53,787 nt of DNA from Saccoglossus kowalevskii. Taxonomy: Eukaryota; Hemichordata; Enteropneusta; Harrimaniidae. Below the pieces are notes generated by a model. That model did no database searches and had not been told where the DNA came from. It saw nothing but the letters and a program-made list of their open reading frames with translations. A program made the translations under genes and the position numbers. Positions within the stretch are counted from its first letter, which is position 1; the number at the start of each line of letters is the position of its first letter. Shown one piece after another: positions 34,491-46,090 of this stretch. Location: assembly GCF_000003605.2 (NCBI RefSeq), contig NW_003110974.1, positions 300,513 through 354,299 on the forward strand, in the 5' to 3' direction.

Positions 34491-35698
34491 GAATGCATCT
34501 ATAATAGACACACTGCTATTATCGAAAGTATGCAGCATATTTATTAGAAAATAATGTTCACATACGTCACCATTGCCAGCAGACATACTGTGCATGTAGC
34601 AATAAATTTAAATTGATTGATTTTAGTATTTTCAATAATTAACATAATTCATATATTTTGCCAGTGTGCATTCCATGTACCTATCAAAAGTGTAATAACC
34701 GATGGAATTAAACATGCACAGTGTTGTTATTATTGCTCGAGATATATGTTGCGTGTTCAAGTAACTGATAATTTGGATTGTATGCAAACACGTTCAATGA
34801 TTGAATTATACTATCAGGAGAATATGAACAGATGGGTTAACAACTTGGATCGAATGATGCTTTCTAGATATTGGGAGGAAAGAAAGGACCGGAAGTTGTC
34901 ATAAATAAACCTGGAGGTATGATGATATTGTTACTCTGTTACGAAACGTGTGGAAAGTGTAATTGATAGTGTCACTGTGTATTACATTGTCATTTACAGC
35001 GGCCTTCATTCATTTCATTATGAGCGTATTGTTACGATAACTGATTAAACTCAAACATTTAACGGACCAGATAACTCTATAGTGCATAACATCCTTGCCG
35101 AAATCCCCCAGAAGCATGATTTAAGTTACCAAATAGAATCATAGAATTTAACAGGAAAATGGGTTCAACCCGTGATAATAGTGTGTGTGGTCATATTTTC
35201 GTTTTCACATTATATGTGCATCACTTTATAACAACAAAAATATTTTACATTTCATATTTCTGATTCAAATAACCCATTGCTTGAAACAATAATAATAATT
35301 TATTGAATATTACTCACTGGTTTTGGATGATATTATTTCTTTAAGATTTCAAGAGTAAAGATCGAACGGACAAAATGATTTTGCTAATATTTTTTGTTTT
35401 TCCAGGAATTTGATGTACCCGGAGAGACTGCATTCGAGACAAAAATACCACATGGAAAGAGATTGGGTGCTTTCATTTATGTCAATGAAGATAGGATTTA
35501 AAGATGTTATTGTTCGTTTGTTTTGAAGTTTCAATGTGTTCTTAATTATTGAGAACTTTATCTATAGTTTCACGAACGGTTTGAATTTCAGTAAACACAC
35601 TAATTCAGATGCACATAAGTCAATGACACGATTGATGTTATTCTTACAATTATATATGTCTGTTTTTTAAATGTTATACTCAAATTTACTTATTAATG

Positions 35699-35806
35699 TT
35701 TATATTTAGGAATAAACACTAACTTTAGTATGTGATAAGTGTTTGATCGTAAAAACGCGTCATTTGATATATTTTGCTCATTAACTCAAAATGATAATGA
35801 CAATGT
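35699..35806 (+). repeat. 108-bp direct repeat, copy 1
   Basis: GTTTATATTTAGGAATAAAC through GCTCATTAACTCAAAATGAT is repeated at 36305-36412 with only a handful of differences, so it is much younger than the surrounding duplication. Confidence 0.8.
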
Positions 35807-35839
35807 TTTTTACAATGTTATCAGTAGAAATACATTTTA

Positions 35840-36240
35840 AAATGTGTCTCTGTTACAGCCATTGTCAATATTCAGATTTTGTTTAGCAGGAAAGCACTTT
35901 TCAAAATTTGTCGATGATAAACACTTTTCCAATACATATTACTGGCGGATACACTTCAAAATGAGTGTCCAGTGAAATCCCCTTCAAAGGGTTGAGACAG
36001 TAAACACTAAACACTTTTTCCACGCGTCGTTATCATAAACACAAAAGTGGGTCTAGTAAAATCATTTTTAAAAGTGTTGTGGTGGAAACACTTTTCAATA
36101 CGTGCTTCTATCGGAAACTATTTACATAATGTGTTCTGTGCAAAAATATCTCTGAAATGTTACAATAAAAACACTGACTGCAAGTGCTTCCACCATGTAC
36201 ACTCGTAATTAGTATATACAGATTATAAACACTTTAAGTA
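35840..36240 (+). repeat. Degenerate array of AAACACTTTTCAAAAT-type motifs
   Basis: Motifs of the form GGAAACACTTTTCAAAATGTG recur at roughly 35-45 base spacing (for example near 35892, 35930, 35950, 36008, 36090). It is flanked by the two copies of the 108-bp repeat. Related motifs occur at 29095-29345, 33710-33740 and 34230-34400. Confidence 0.5.
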
Positions 36241-36304
36241 TTTTTAATACACAATTGCATTTATACTGTGTTTTAATTTGAAATGATTTGATATAGTAAT
36301 AATG

Positions 36305-36412
36305 TTTATATTTAGGAATAAACACTTACTTTAGTATGTGATTTGTGTTTGATCGTAAAACGCATCATTTGATATATTTTGCTCATTAACTCAAAGTGAT
36401 AATGTTATAATT
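36305..36412 (+). repeat. 108-bp direct repeat, copy 2
   Basis: Near-identical to 35699-35806, 606 bases downstream. Confidence 0.8.
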
Positions 36413-36419
36413 AAGAGAA

Positions 36420-39400
36420 ATTTATAAAGAACAATATTTACTTACTGTACTAAGAGAAACATACAGATATTCAAAAGAAATTTACACATTGATTGTGAAT
36501 GTATTACATAAAGTAAAACCCATCAGTCCATATATGCATTCTTCAGAAACAAAGTATTGTTTTGTTGTCAACAAGTAATGGAATATGTAACATTCAGATC
36601 GTTGCTTGAAAGCCTTCTGGGAACCTGTTCCGGGGAAAATTGTAACTGGTCATGATACTGACATGTTAATCTTGTTCGCATTTATTAAACGCCATTTGAA
36701 GACGTATTATTTACGGTTAGATTGACGCAAACAGGTGTTTGCAGTATCGAGGTGTTTTTCTATGGTCGGTTCGAATCTTGTCCGTAATTATATTAGACAT
36801 AATTTCTAATTTTACTGAATGATAATGGTAACACTACGAAATAACGCTAAAAAACAAACAATGTATACCCCAGAGATCAGTTCAACCGTATTAATTTTTC
36901 AATGTAATTAAATTTTATCGGCTAAAACTTTGAATCAAATTATGTTTAGCTTTTCACATACAAAGGCTCCGGAGCCTGTACTTTCATCAACACTGTGTAC
37001 TTATTTTATTATTCACATCAGACCGTACATTTCTCGAAGAAACCAACTAACTTCATGTCCAGGAATAAACACACAAGGGAATAACAAAAACTGAAATCAT
37101 AATCCCACCAACCAAACAGTCGACACAAACAAATCATTATACATGCATAAGCAAACATCCCCCCTTCCGAAAAATAGGCATAATCTCAAACTTTAATGTC
37201 ATATGGCATACCGATTGAGAAACTGCCATGTGAAACACAGCAAAGAATATTACTGAAACAATATCAATGTCATCAGTCGTAATAAAATAACAGTTACTGA
37301 CAATAATCAATGCAATGTTACGTAGTGCAGTTTTTTTACCTAAATCGATTGGGTAGCCGAAACACGCAAGTTATAATCACTTCACTGGAAGACATTACAT
37401 TTGAACCAGTTTAGAATCTTAATTCTATATCCCAATTATTCATGATTGAGATATTCTCACAAGATACCTCATCGATCCTTATTTACATTGTAACCCCTTT
37501 GAACCGCTCGCGGCAAGTTTTGACCACCATTATTGTTTACTCTCATATAATCCGTTAAGCAACCAATCGTATAATGAATTCAACAGTTTTAAAATGCGTG
37601 TACAGGATATTAATAAAAGAAGGAGACGTAAAACATTATTATCTCACCTTCATCTGTTCCGAGTGATGAGCATAATGATGGTATTTAATTATCATTATAA
37701 AATGTTAATGTCGAATTGTTACGTGGAAAACATGGACTTTATTAAGAACAAAATTCAACTCGTCTGTCTATAGGGAATATACTGTCTTTGTTTATGTTTT
37801 AAATTATTACGTTACAGTAATAATTATTTGTAATAATAGCCACGTATAGCATTGTTATTTTATAGTGATACGCAGCAATAAATCCTACTGTAATTACCAT
37901 TTCTGACCCGTTATCCATCTTATACAACTCATTAAATACACGATGAGTATCTGACACGCATGATGATCCGTATGCAACACGTTCAAAATGTCGTATTAGG
38001 GAGAGAGAAATCGTAATGAGACTTGTCTAATCGCTGTGTCAGTGAGTTTACATTGCTTGAACATAAACTATCATCGTTCGAATTTTGGTTACATTTCATG
38101 AGAATATTTTACTTTTCTAATTAATGCTTATAATTAAGTGTTTCATGTGGTGTAAGTCGGCATGAATAATCATGTCTTCATTAACTAATTGGTTTTTATT
38201 TTATAATGAGCGATACTATGAGTGATGGCTTTTTGTAGGTAATTATTGTCGAATACCGACCTTACAATTAAAAATATATGTTTGTTTAGTCATGCAAATA
38301 GTTGATTTAACAACTATTTAAAATCTTATATCATAGCTGGTATCAATTTATCGATGATGAGGTCGGGAATCTCGAGTACATTGGTACATCAGTACATAGT
38401 TTACTATGAATCCTATGAGCTGCGGTTAAAAACTTTACAACATTTTACAACATGATCGAACACAAACGGAGGAGGGCTCGATTTGTATTAAACCAGTGAA
38501 AACAATATTGTGGATGGGAACGCTAATGTTAAATGAGCAATTGTTGCTTGTGTAAATTAAAACCATGAATGACGTGAAAAAAGTGTCGATCATTATGACA
38601 CGTAAAGGTGTGGCAAATATTATTACACTGGTAGCAGCACAATACAGTGCCAGTATTGCAATGTGTCTATGCAATAAACTAAATATCTATCTTGTAATAT
38701 GGCGCTTCATTGGATACTGTGAACTATATTCAAGTACTATACAATAATGATGATGGCGGGCTTGTCTAGAATGCACCAGTTATGTTTGAGTGGTCATATA
38801 ATGTGCAATGCCTTCCCTATTTAGACGGGCAAATAAATACGGTGAATTGTCAGAGAGTGTTTTTTTATGTTATTAGTGCCATAAAGTAATCAATCCCGCT
38901 GTTTATTAGCTTCATTTTTAGTTGATAAATCGTGTATACTGCAGGGAAATCAAGATCGACATTTATAATTTGATTGAGGGCGCGCCTCTGCAATATGTAT
39001 AGTTATATAGTATAGTTATGTTATTGTATTTCCCCAGATCACAAAACAGTAATAAGTATTTGATTTGATGAGAGTATAATACTGTTATATCCGTCAAAGT
39101 AAATTTAAATGCTGGCGAATCCTACATTTTATTTGCGTAGTTGGCTAACCGTGTCAGGATTAACTTGTTAATCGTCATATAGTTGCTATAAACCATATAG
39201 CAATACGTAAAATGTGTTAAAGCGTTAAAGTTACAAATGTTGTTCCCTGCAGTTGAATGTATATTGCATATATAATTTAAGTGAAGTAGGGGACATTGAA
39301 CATTAGGATCAATTCGATCATTTAGGAGCACTGACAGATATTTGCAAAATACATGACACAATGAAATCTACAAGAAACATACAAATTGAACCGTTGCAGC

Positions 39401-41090
39401 AAATTTCAGAAAAATACTATGCCATTAAAAAGATCATTCTTAATGTTTTCTATTGAGACTAAATTGAACTGAATTACAAAATTGAGACTAAAAAAAAGAT
39501 GAAACTAATTACCGGCAAAAAAACATGCATCCCAACATGCAACAGTGTAATTATACAGTGGGTTGTTGTGAGTTGTTTTTTTCACCATTTGCTCATCCTT
39601 TGTTTGTCTGAAACCTTATCAGGTTTTATTGTCAGTAATGCTTTTTTGACTGTATTAGTGAAATATTTACAGTTTTGTTATCGTTTCTTGTTTCAAGCAA
39701 GTCTTGGCTTGCATGGCAGTTTAGCCAAAATGGCGACTGTCGTGTCGTTGCCAGCTCATGAAATTCGTTTATAATATGTTACTGGTAGTACTATGTCAAC
39801 ACTGTCTTTGACATATTTGGTCTCTCAAAGGTTGTTGCAGGATACTTTTGAAGGAGTACATAACATCAAGCACAGGGACGTACATACAGGCACTGATTAC
39901 ATTGTTTGCAATAAGTGCCACAGGAAATACCACATGCATAAACTGTTTCTAGATGCTAACAACAATACTAACTAAATGAACTACATTGCAAAGAAAAATA
40001 TTGGATAGAACGAATGGCATCCAAAACACAATATGAAAGTACTGAAAAAGCATGACGACGGACTTAAAAACCATACGAAGACATTCTAAACCAAAATGTA
40101 GTATAAGCATTAAACCTTGTAACAAGAGGTCGTAGGACAAATATATATATAGAACAAACACAACACTCTATGTGCTACGTAATATCGCTCCCATGGCAGC
40201 CAAAGCTACTCACCACGTCACTATTATTATACTGCTTTTGCTAGTAATGGTTATGTGCTGTATTTAATTTAAACATGTGCAACTAATGGTAAAGATCTCA
40301 ATACAAGTTCGACCATGACCTCACAAAACCTATGCAATGACAAGATGTCAAACAAAGCTACTATTTATTTTAGACATGCATATGGAATTGCCGGTCATAT
40401 ACTTGTTACACAATGCATACATGAGCATAATAATGACTTACTACTCAGTATCACAGGGTTTTGTAGATGTTGCATACGGCGGTTGCTACGGTAACAGCTG
40501 ATGTCGTCTTTTCCATGGTCTGCTTATCATGACAATGTCAATTAACGTGTTCACTACTTCCAATTTCGAATCTGAGCATGCAAAGCGTTGGCTATGACCA
40601 GATGCTGACAAACGCTGAGGTCGACCGTGCACAATTGCACAACGTCACTACTCCATCACTTTTCACCACCACATACTGCTCTGGGAATAAAATAATAAAG
40701 CTATTTGTTAGCATGCATTCACTGCGTGTGTTACAAAGAATTATAAATACAATAATACACGCCTTGTCTGTCCTGCGTGTCAATCTCTCTGTGTTAACAT
40801 ACACAAATAATACTTTTATTGTTTTCGTGCGATACACAAGTTATGGCACTATAAGTAACTACGAATAATAAAATAGCATATATCATTATGTTGTATTATA
40901 CATAATTTGTGCATCAGGTCAAAGTATGTGTGCAAACTTTGCACCCATCTGTTTTGTACACGTTTCAAAACAATTATTTTATTATTTTGTATTTATAACA
41001 TTACCAAAGCATGGCTGGGTCTTGCAGGGAAAGAGAGTAGATACCTGGACAGATGATGGGTTTATTACACATTTTGTGCAAACACATTAT
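36420..41090. other. AT-rich intergenic stretch, no recognised gene
   Basis: Only short unrecognised ORFs. The ORFs at 39499-39774 and 39793-39975 (one with a CNKC pair and nearby His residues) are too short and lack family resemblance. A 14-bp perfect palindrome AGGCTCCGGAGCCT lies at 36964-36977. Confidence 0.45.
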
Positions 41091-41099
41091 GACTGCCGA

Positions 41100-42120
41100 A
41101 TGGTCTTAATACAACTGGAAACTTCCCTTCCTGCCTACAGGTTGGGTAAACTAAGGTTTTCTGCATTCAACACATAACGCAGTGGCTCTGGCATTCTGTG
41201 CTATAGCTATAGATTGATGTTGTGTCGAGTAAGAACTTTTAACACTGCCAGAGAATGGAGTTGCTCTCACGCTACTTTGTGTACTTTTTTGTAGATTATT
41301 TTTTTCAATTTCAAAGATTGTCGATCTTCCTCAGAGGTTCCCTTATGTTTCAGTTTAAAATGCTTTCTGCTCATATCCAAGACTTGTCTGGTAGCCACTT
41401 ACATTTCTCTCGTGGAAGCTTTGTTGCTGAGTAGCACTCTAAATCGATACCAATTCTTGAAGCTTTCTGGTAGTGGTTATCCTTGCAATGCTTTTCATTC
41501 CAGGCATTGTAGGCAAATACTTTATTTGTGTGTACTTTCGGTAGGTTTGATAAATATAGCTCTCGGAATAATTTATTATTGCCACCAATCTTCTCTTTAA
41601 TAGCACGAATAGAGTTCTGGATTCATCACTCCTCTCATGTCAGCCCATGTACTCTTATCCAACTGCACCCTCTCTGTTGCACAGTTCTGTAGTACAACAT
41701 TTAAGTCAGACGTCACTCTCTCAGCTGAATCGGTGTAGCTTTGTCCAGGTACATATTTGACTGTGGTTGGCATATATAGACCAAACTTGCAAACAGGTAC
41801 TTGCAAACTTCACTGTTTTGTTGGCCTGTTCCACCATCAGTCTAATTTAGAATCATAGCTGCTGCTTTATGGTTTTCTTTAACATTGGCGGATAGCGAAA
41901 TCAGTTGTGACTTTGTCTCCCACAAATGATTTTTCAACAGATTCTGTGATATTGCACTATAACACTACACTAGGGGTAAGAGATGCTTTAGTAATGTCAT
42001 GGTCTAATGTAACTAGCTCTGTTGATAATGGTGCGATGCTATATATACCTGCTATATATCCTGTTGAAACTGTTTTCTCGCTTTGTCATCACATAAAAAC
42101 AGCATAGTATGATGCTTCAT
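41100..42120 (-). pseudogene. Decayed piece of a repeated invertebrate ORF family with CxxC motifs
   Basis: On the minus strand, separate pieces read PGQSYTDSAERVTSDLNVVL and NCATERVQL (within 41597-41806), ALCVECRKP (about 41150-41190) and ISLSANVKENHKAAAM (near 41880-41930). This combination (a DGG stretch, PGxSxxxxAERxxSxLNxxLQ, then CxxCxKP) reminds me of long, repeated, Cys-motif-containing hypothetical proteins common in invertebrate assemblies. I cannot name the family or its class. It is clearly broken and old. Confidence 0.35.
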
Positions 42121-42580
42121 TTCATCTGCTTTGCCTTTTAAGCATCAGTTGTCTTTTTTTGTCACTGGGGTACGAGAGTTCTGTGGGTAAATGGGTTATT
42201 TAATTCAGGTCTACTGGTGTTTCTTCCTATCTGGAAATCTCCTCCCACCAGCTATGGTAACTTGAAAAGCAGACACCGTGTTTTCGTGGTCTCATTACAT
42301 ATATTTGCCAATGCAGTATATTTCAATTTAAGGAAGCAGTTCCTTTTGTTCCCCCCTAATTTAATTGTATATGCCCCTCTGGATAACTACAAGTGTCCGT
42401 AGGTATGAGCAGTAGATACAATTAAACTAGAGAGCGATAAGTAGAAGTGGGGTTAGAGGTTGGGGTACAATAGGAAGTCTTTTCTGTAATTGTACCTAAT
42501 TGTTGATACTTTGACCTCAAGTTGTTTGTGAGCAAGGGTCCGTGCTCCTCGTCAAACCGTTTTTGAATAGGCAGCAAATC
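42120..42580. other. Unassigned sequence between relics
   Basis: No feature recognised between the decayed Cys-motif ORF and the first LINE piece. Confidence 0.4.
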
Positions 42581-42584
42581 CCCT

Positions 42585-43080
42585 TGGTCTCACAGACTGG
42601 TGTACGGGTAGCCAGGTGAGGGTGCCCTTAAGTGAGGATTTTCTTTTAACAAATCACTAGGCACAAATGGTCTGCCCGGAGAATTCTATAAACAATCTTG
42701 GTTAAGCATTAATGTGATAATGAATTACATCATGGTGTTGCAGCCTTGATATAGGATGGTGAACTGTTCGTATCGCTGAGAGGAGCTATTATTAATCGAT
42801 GGCCTAAAAAGGTAACAATGGGTTAAGAAATATGTGTTCAGTAAGTGGACTATACGTTGAATATAAAACAATCACAAAAGCTCTTTTTCGTCGCTTAAAA
42901 CCATCAATTCGTCTTGGTCTTAGAGGCTGGTGTACTAGTAGCCAGGTGAGGGCGCCCTTAAGTGGGGATTTTCTTTTAATAGCCCATAAAAATATTAGGC
43001 TCGCCAGGCAAAATCTCGACAGAGTTATTATTACTATGTCGATGGCGTATGTTTGGTATTTAATATCCAACGACGTGACG
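42585..43080 (+). mobile_element. LINE fragment (L1/Tx1-type), reverse transcriptase region, copy 1
   Basis: GGCACAAATGGTCTGCCCGG at 42660 encodes GTNGLPGEFYK-type residues of the LINE reverse transcriptase, and 42832-42900 encodes VSGLYVEYKTITKALFRRLK, matching the L1-type PISLLNxDYKIxxKALAxRL block. The segment CTTGGTCT, ...GCCAGGTGAGGG, ...TTTTCTTTTAA occurs twice within this copy (42585-42647 and 42907-42978). The ORF is interrupted several times. Almost the same RT piece recurs at 44540-44805. Confidence 0.65.
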
Positions 43081-43569
43081 ATATGATGATAATATATAAC
43101 ATTACTCTAATTAAAGAAATAAATATATGTTGTGTGTCTTACATTGTTGGTGTCGCTTTTCCATCTGATTTTTAATATACAGCACTTGAACGTTTTGTCC
43201 ATTGCTGCATGATTTTTTATTGCTGCACCAATCGTAACAAAGAATACTGGGGTTTTGTTCCCTTTCGTTTGGTTTCACCGCATTCACTCTCGATATAGCT
43301 GCGACGTCATACTAATATGCTAATTAGGGATATCACATTGTCATTTGTTTTGTTTTCAAAATGAAATAATCACAGCTATCGATGTTGCTTATTCGCGGCA
43401 TCCGTACATATTTTAAATGTCGGTATTGCGTATCAACGCTTATACTCATTTGGACATTTATGACAGATATCTCTACCCTCAACCTAATCTAGAATGGTCA
43501 CCAAAGTGACTTTCACTTCTTATAAGAAACACATAGTATTTTATGGGATAAACCAACTCGTCTCTTTTC

Positions 43570-43990
43570 GCAAAAAGATTCAAACGTAGCTGAAATAACA
43601 ATTCTGTTGAGCCCAAAAATACATTACAACGTTCTACACGTTAATAATGCCATCCCTGGACGGCTATTACATGCTCACCCTAATGTGAATGGTTCTCCTG
43701 AAGATGGAATCTAAATATCTGTTTTTTTCAAAAGCTTAAAAATCTATAGCATAAATTAAATAATGATCCTGTAATTATAGAGGGAGATTTTAACTGTACT
43801 ATCAATTCAGATATGGACAGATATGAAAGTCCTGAGATACGGTTAATTGTGCGCCGTTTATATTTCTTAATGCGTGGCAATTCAATAAAAGCACGACCAG
43901 ACAATATACATATTCCGAATAGTCGCGAATAAATACCTTTTACCTATCTGAGACAATCACATCGCGCATTGTTTCTACAACAATTGAGCC
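43570..43990 (+). mobile_element. LINE fragment (L1/Tx1-type), endonuclease region
   Basis: Reads VAEITILLSPKIHYNVLHVN then GRLLHAHPNVNG (43590-43695), PVIIEGDFNCTINSDMDR (43770-43823, the GDFN catalytic-core motif of AP-endonuclease-type LINE nucleases) and AWQFNKSTTRQYTYSE (about 43872-43920, the W-x-x-YT-W-x-SR region). The pieces are in different frames, so the copy is broken. Confidence 0.65.
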
Positions 43991-44100
43991 ACGATATTGA
44001 TGTTTAAACATTTACGTAAACGTAATCCATGTTGGTGTTGTAATGTAAACCTCTCCCAGGGCGAGGATTATTGTGGTGTTGTTCGTGGCTATTGAAGAAA

Positions 44101-44155
44101 ATGGCGCCAAGAAAAGCTGTTTCTTTAAGTCCGTACAATCTTGTGCTGGATATCG
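44101..44155 (+). other. Candidate short coding exon between LINE pieces
   Basis: GAAAATGGCGCC gives an ATG in a strong start context. It opens MAPRKAVSLSPYNLVLDI and ends at a donor-like ATCG|GTAAAC. It lies in about 0.5 kb of sequence (43990-44480) that does not resemble the LINE on either side. No second exon is identified, and it may be chance. Confidence 0.18.
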
Positions 44156-44479
44156 GTAAACTGAATCTCAACTAACAAACCAAGCAAATTAGTGCTAAAA
44201 TAAGCAGCGCTTATAAACAAAAAAATGCACATTATGTAACGAAATTAAAAATATTGATGAATTATAGCTCAATAATCCTAATCGCTGAGATATGGTAAAC
44301 AATAAACATATCTTGATTGCAGTCAAGGGCAAGGTATGCTAATCTTACTGACAATGACGCTTAGTCACAATTTTCTATCGTAAAACGCGTCGAATGGCTA
44401 GGAATCTTTACAGTAAGTTATTTTTACCCAACAAAATATCTGCCCAATGTCAGAATGAAATTTCATCTTCCTCAGTTGG

Positions 44480-44840
44480 ATGACGTCCTCAAAGACAAGT
44501 GTGACCTATATGTATGATGAGGTTAAAGCAATTAAAATGTTGGAAAATAACAAATCACCGGGCACAAATGGTCTGCCCGGGGAATTCTATAAACAGTTTT
44601 GGTTAACCATGAATGAGGTAATAAATTACATCAAGGTGTTGCAGCCTTGAGGTAGAATGGTGAACTTTCTTTATCGTAGAGAAGAGGTATTATTACTCGG
44701 TTGCCTAAAAAGGTAACAATGAGTTATAAGATATTGGTGCCCAGTAAGTGGATTATACGTTGAATAACAAATAATCACAAAAGCTCTTTTTCGTCTCTTA
44801 AAACCTGTTTTTGGTAATACAGTGCCCGTTGATTAAAGTT
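44480..44840 (+). mobile_element. LINE fragment (L1/Tx1-type), reverse transcriptase region, copy 2
   Basis: 44510-44615 encodes YDEVKAIKMLENNKSPGTNG then LPGEFYKQFWLT, the start of the LINE RT fingers (E-V-x-x-A-I-x-x-M-x-x-x-KSPGxDGxxxEFYKxFW). It continues with decayed sequence parallel to copy 1 until ACAAAAGCTCTTTTTCG (about 44775). Confidence 0.75.
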
Positions 44841-45289
44841 ACTCATATTCGGATAACACATATACGATAATAATAATATTAGTTCGCGTCGTCACCACAT
44901 ATGCAATCTATAACAGCATCACTCTGGACATCTCTCGTGATCAAGAAAATCGTTGGATAGAGTGTATACTTTAAGCTTTTGGGTTCGGTAAACAGTTTAC
45001 TACATTAATCTTATTACGCTCATACACATTATTGTCCGTAATAATAATTCGCTTACTGGACCTACAGATAGTATCTTTCGTTTCGTAATAGTTTTATTGC
45101 CTGCAAGTTTATCTCTGCATTAACATATTATTGAATCGGTACAAAACTACTTTCTCACCGGCGCTGGATAACTGCAGATTTGGTTCCTTACTATTTCGGA
45201 TTGAGTCTACAGTACATCCATTGGTATTTATACTTTAACAATAGTCAACCTTGTTTTCACTTCACTTTCTCATTTTCTTCATAAACAGT

Positions 45290-45990
45290 CATTAAGTATT
45301 GAATTGCCACACGGCATGTTACATTTGTTTAATTGTTATCAAGATTGGTTGAAAAAATGGTTCCCTTTTTCGCATATTTGGAATGATATTCCAACTAGTT
45401 TTCAAAGTGTGAGCGAGGAACCTTTTTTGTATAATAAATTAATAATGCATCAATAGCAAAACAGACCACTCAAACTTACACACTACTTAGCTGTTCTCTT
45501 TATAAATTACCCACAGGAATTATGGTTTATGAAATATGGCCGGCGATGGCTGCCTTTTCTGCAACAACAAAGACTATCTTGTTCAAACCATATCGATAGA
45601 GTGTGAGACTTTGACAACTATTCATTATGTAAAAGATATCTTTTCAAACTTATTCGAACATGAACAGTTCACCGTTTTTTGTGTTTTAATTTTTCAAAAC
45701 TCAAAAATGCTATTCACATTACTTGTATCAAACAAATTAAAGACTTACCTGAAACTGATGTCATGCAGTGCTTCAAGTACAAACTAAAAAGAATGATAAA
45801 TGTCGAATACACGTACTATTTCTTATGCCTCTCTGCATAGCATATCTCTCTGCCAACAACCAGTGGTGCACCAGCAAAGTCTTGGCGACTATTGATGGAG
45901 ATGAACATTCCCACTCGTGAATTTTAACTTGATATAAAAATGTTGTTTATTGACCAATCTGATTAAAATAAGATCCTATTTTGGTTTATT
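45290..45990 (+). mobile_element. LINE fragment (L1/Tx1-type), C-terminal and 3' end
   Basis: 45340-45460 reads QDWLKKWFPFSHIWNDIPTS then FLYNKLIMHQ, typical of the region after the RT in L1/Tx1-type elements. 45540-45720 reads CLFCNNKDYLVQTISIECET then TTIHYVKDIFSNLFE, recalling the C-terminal CxxC...H...C knuckle, although here the spacing is imperfect. It ends with the CCAATCTGATTAAAATAAGA motif at 45953 and then a T-rich tail. Confidence 0.6.
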
Positions 45991-46029
45991 TTCTCTAATA
46001 TGTCTTCTAATTTTGTTATCATCCTCTTG

Positions 46030-46090
46030 TTTTAACTTTTTTTTTATTTTATTTTATTTTATTTTATTGTATTTGATTTTATTATTTATT
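46030..46090 (+). repeat. (TTTTA)n simple repeat, LINE tail
   Basis: A run of TTTTATTTTA units following the LINE 3' motif, probably its tail. Confidence 0.8.

Larger units (their letters stand above)
33950..35900 (+). repeat. Diverged direct duplication, copy 2
   Basis: Partner of 27424-29200. Relative to copy 1 it carries extra material at about 34030-34470, which holds the tRNA-Arg-like relic and a tandem repeat of about 130 bp. Confidence 0.6.

Noticed and set aside
34617-34904. 95-codon ORF within duplication copy 2
   Set aside because: No matching frame in copy 1; likely chance.
36715-36790. Possible tRNA around GGTTCGAATCT
   Set aside because: Only the B-box-like piece is present; no D arm or acceptor pairing.
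36964-36977. 14-bp perfect palindrome AGGCTCCGGAGCCT
   Set aside because: Isolated and short; a few such palindromes are expected by chance in a window of this size.
39721-39775. AAAATGGCGACTGTCGTG start-like sequence
   Set aside because: Only 14 codons (MATVVSLPAHEIRL) before a stop and no donor site.
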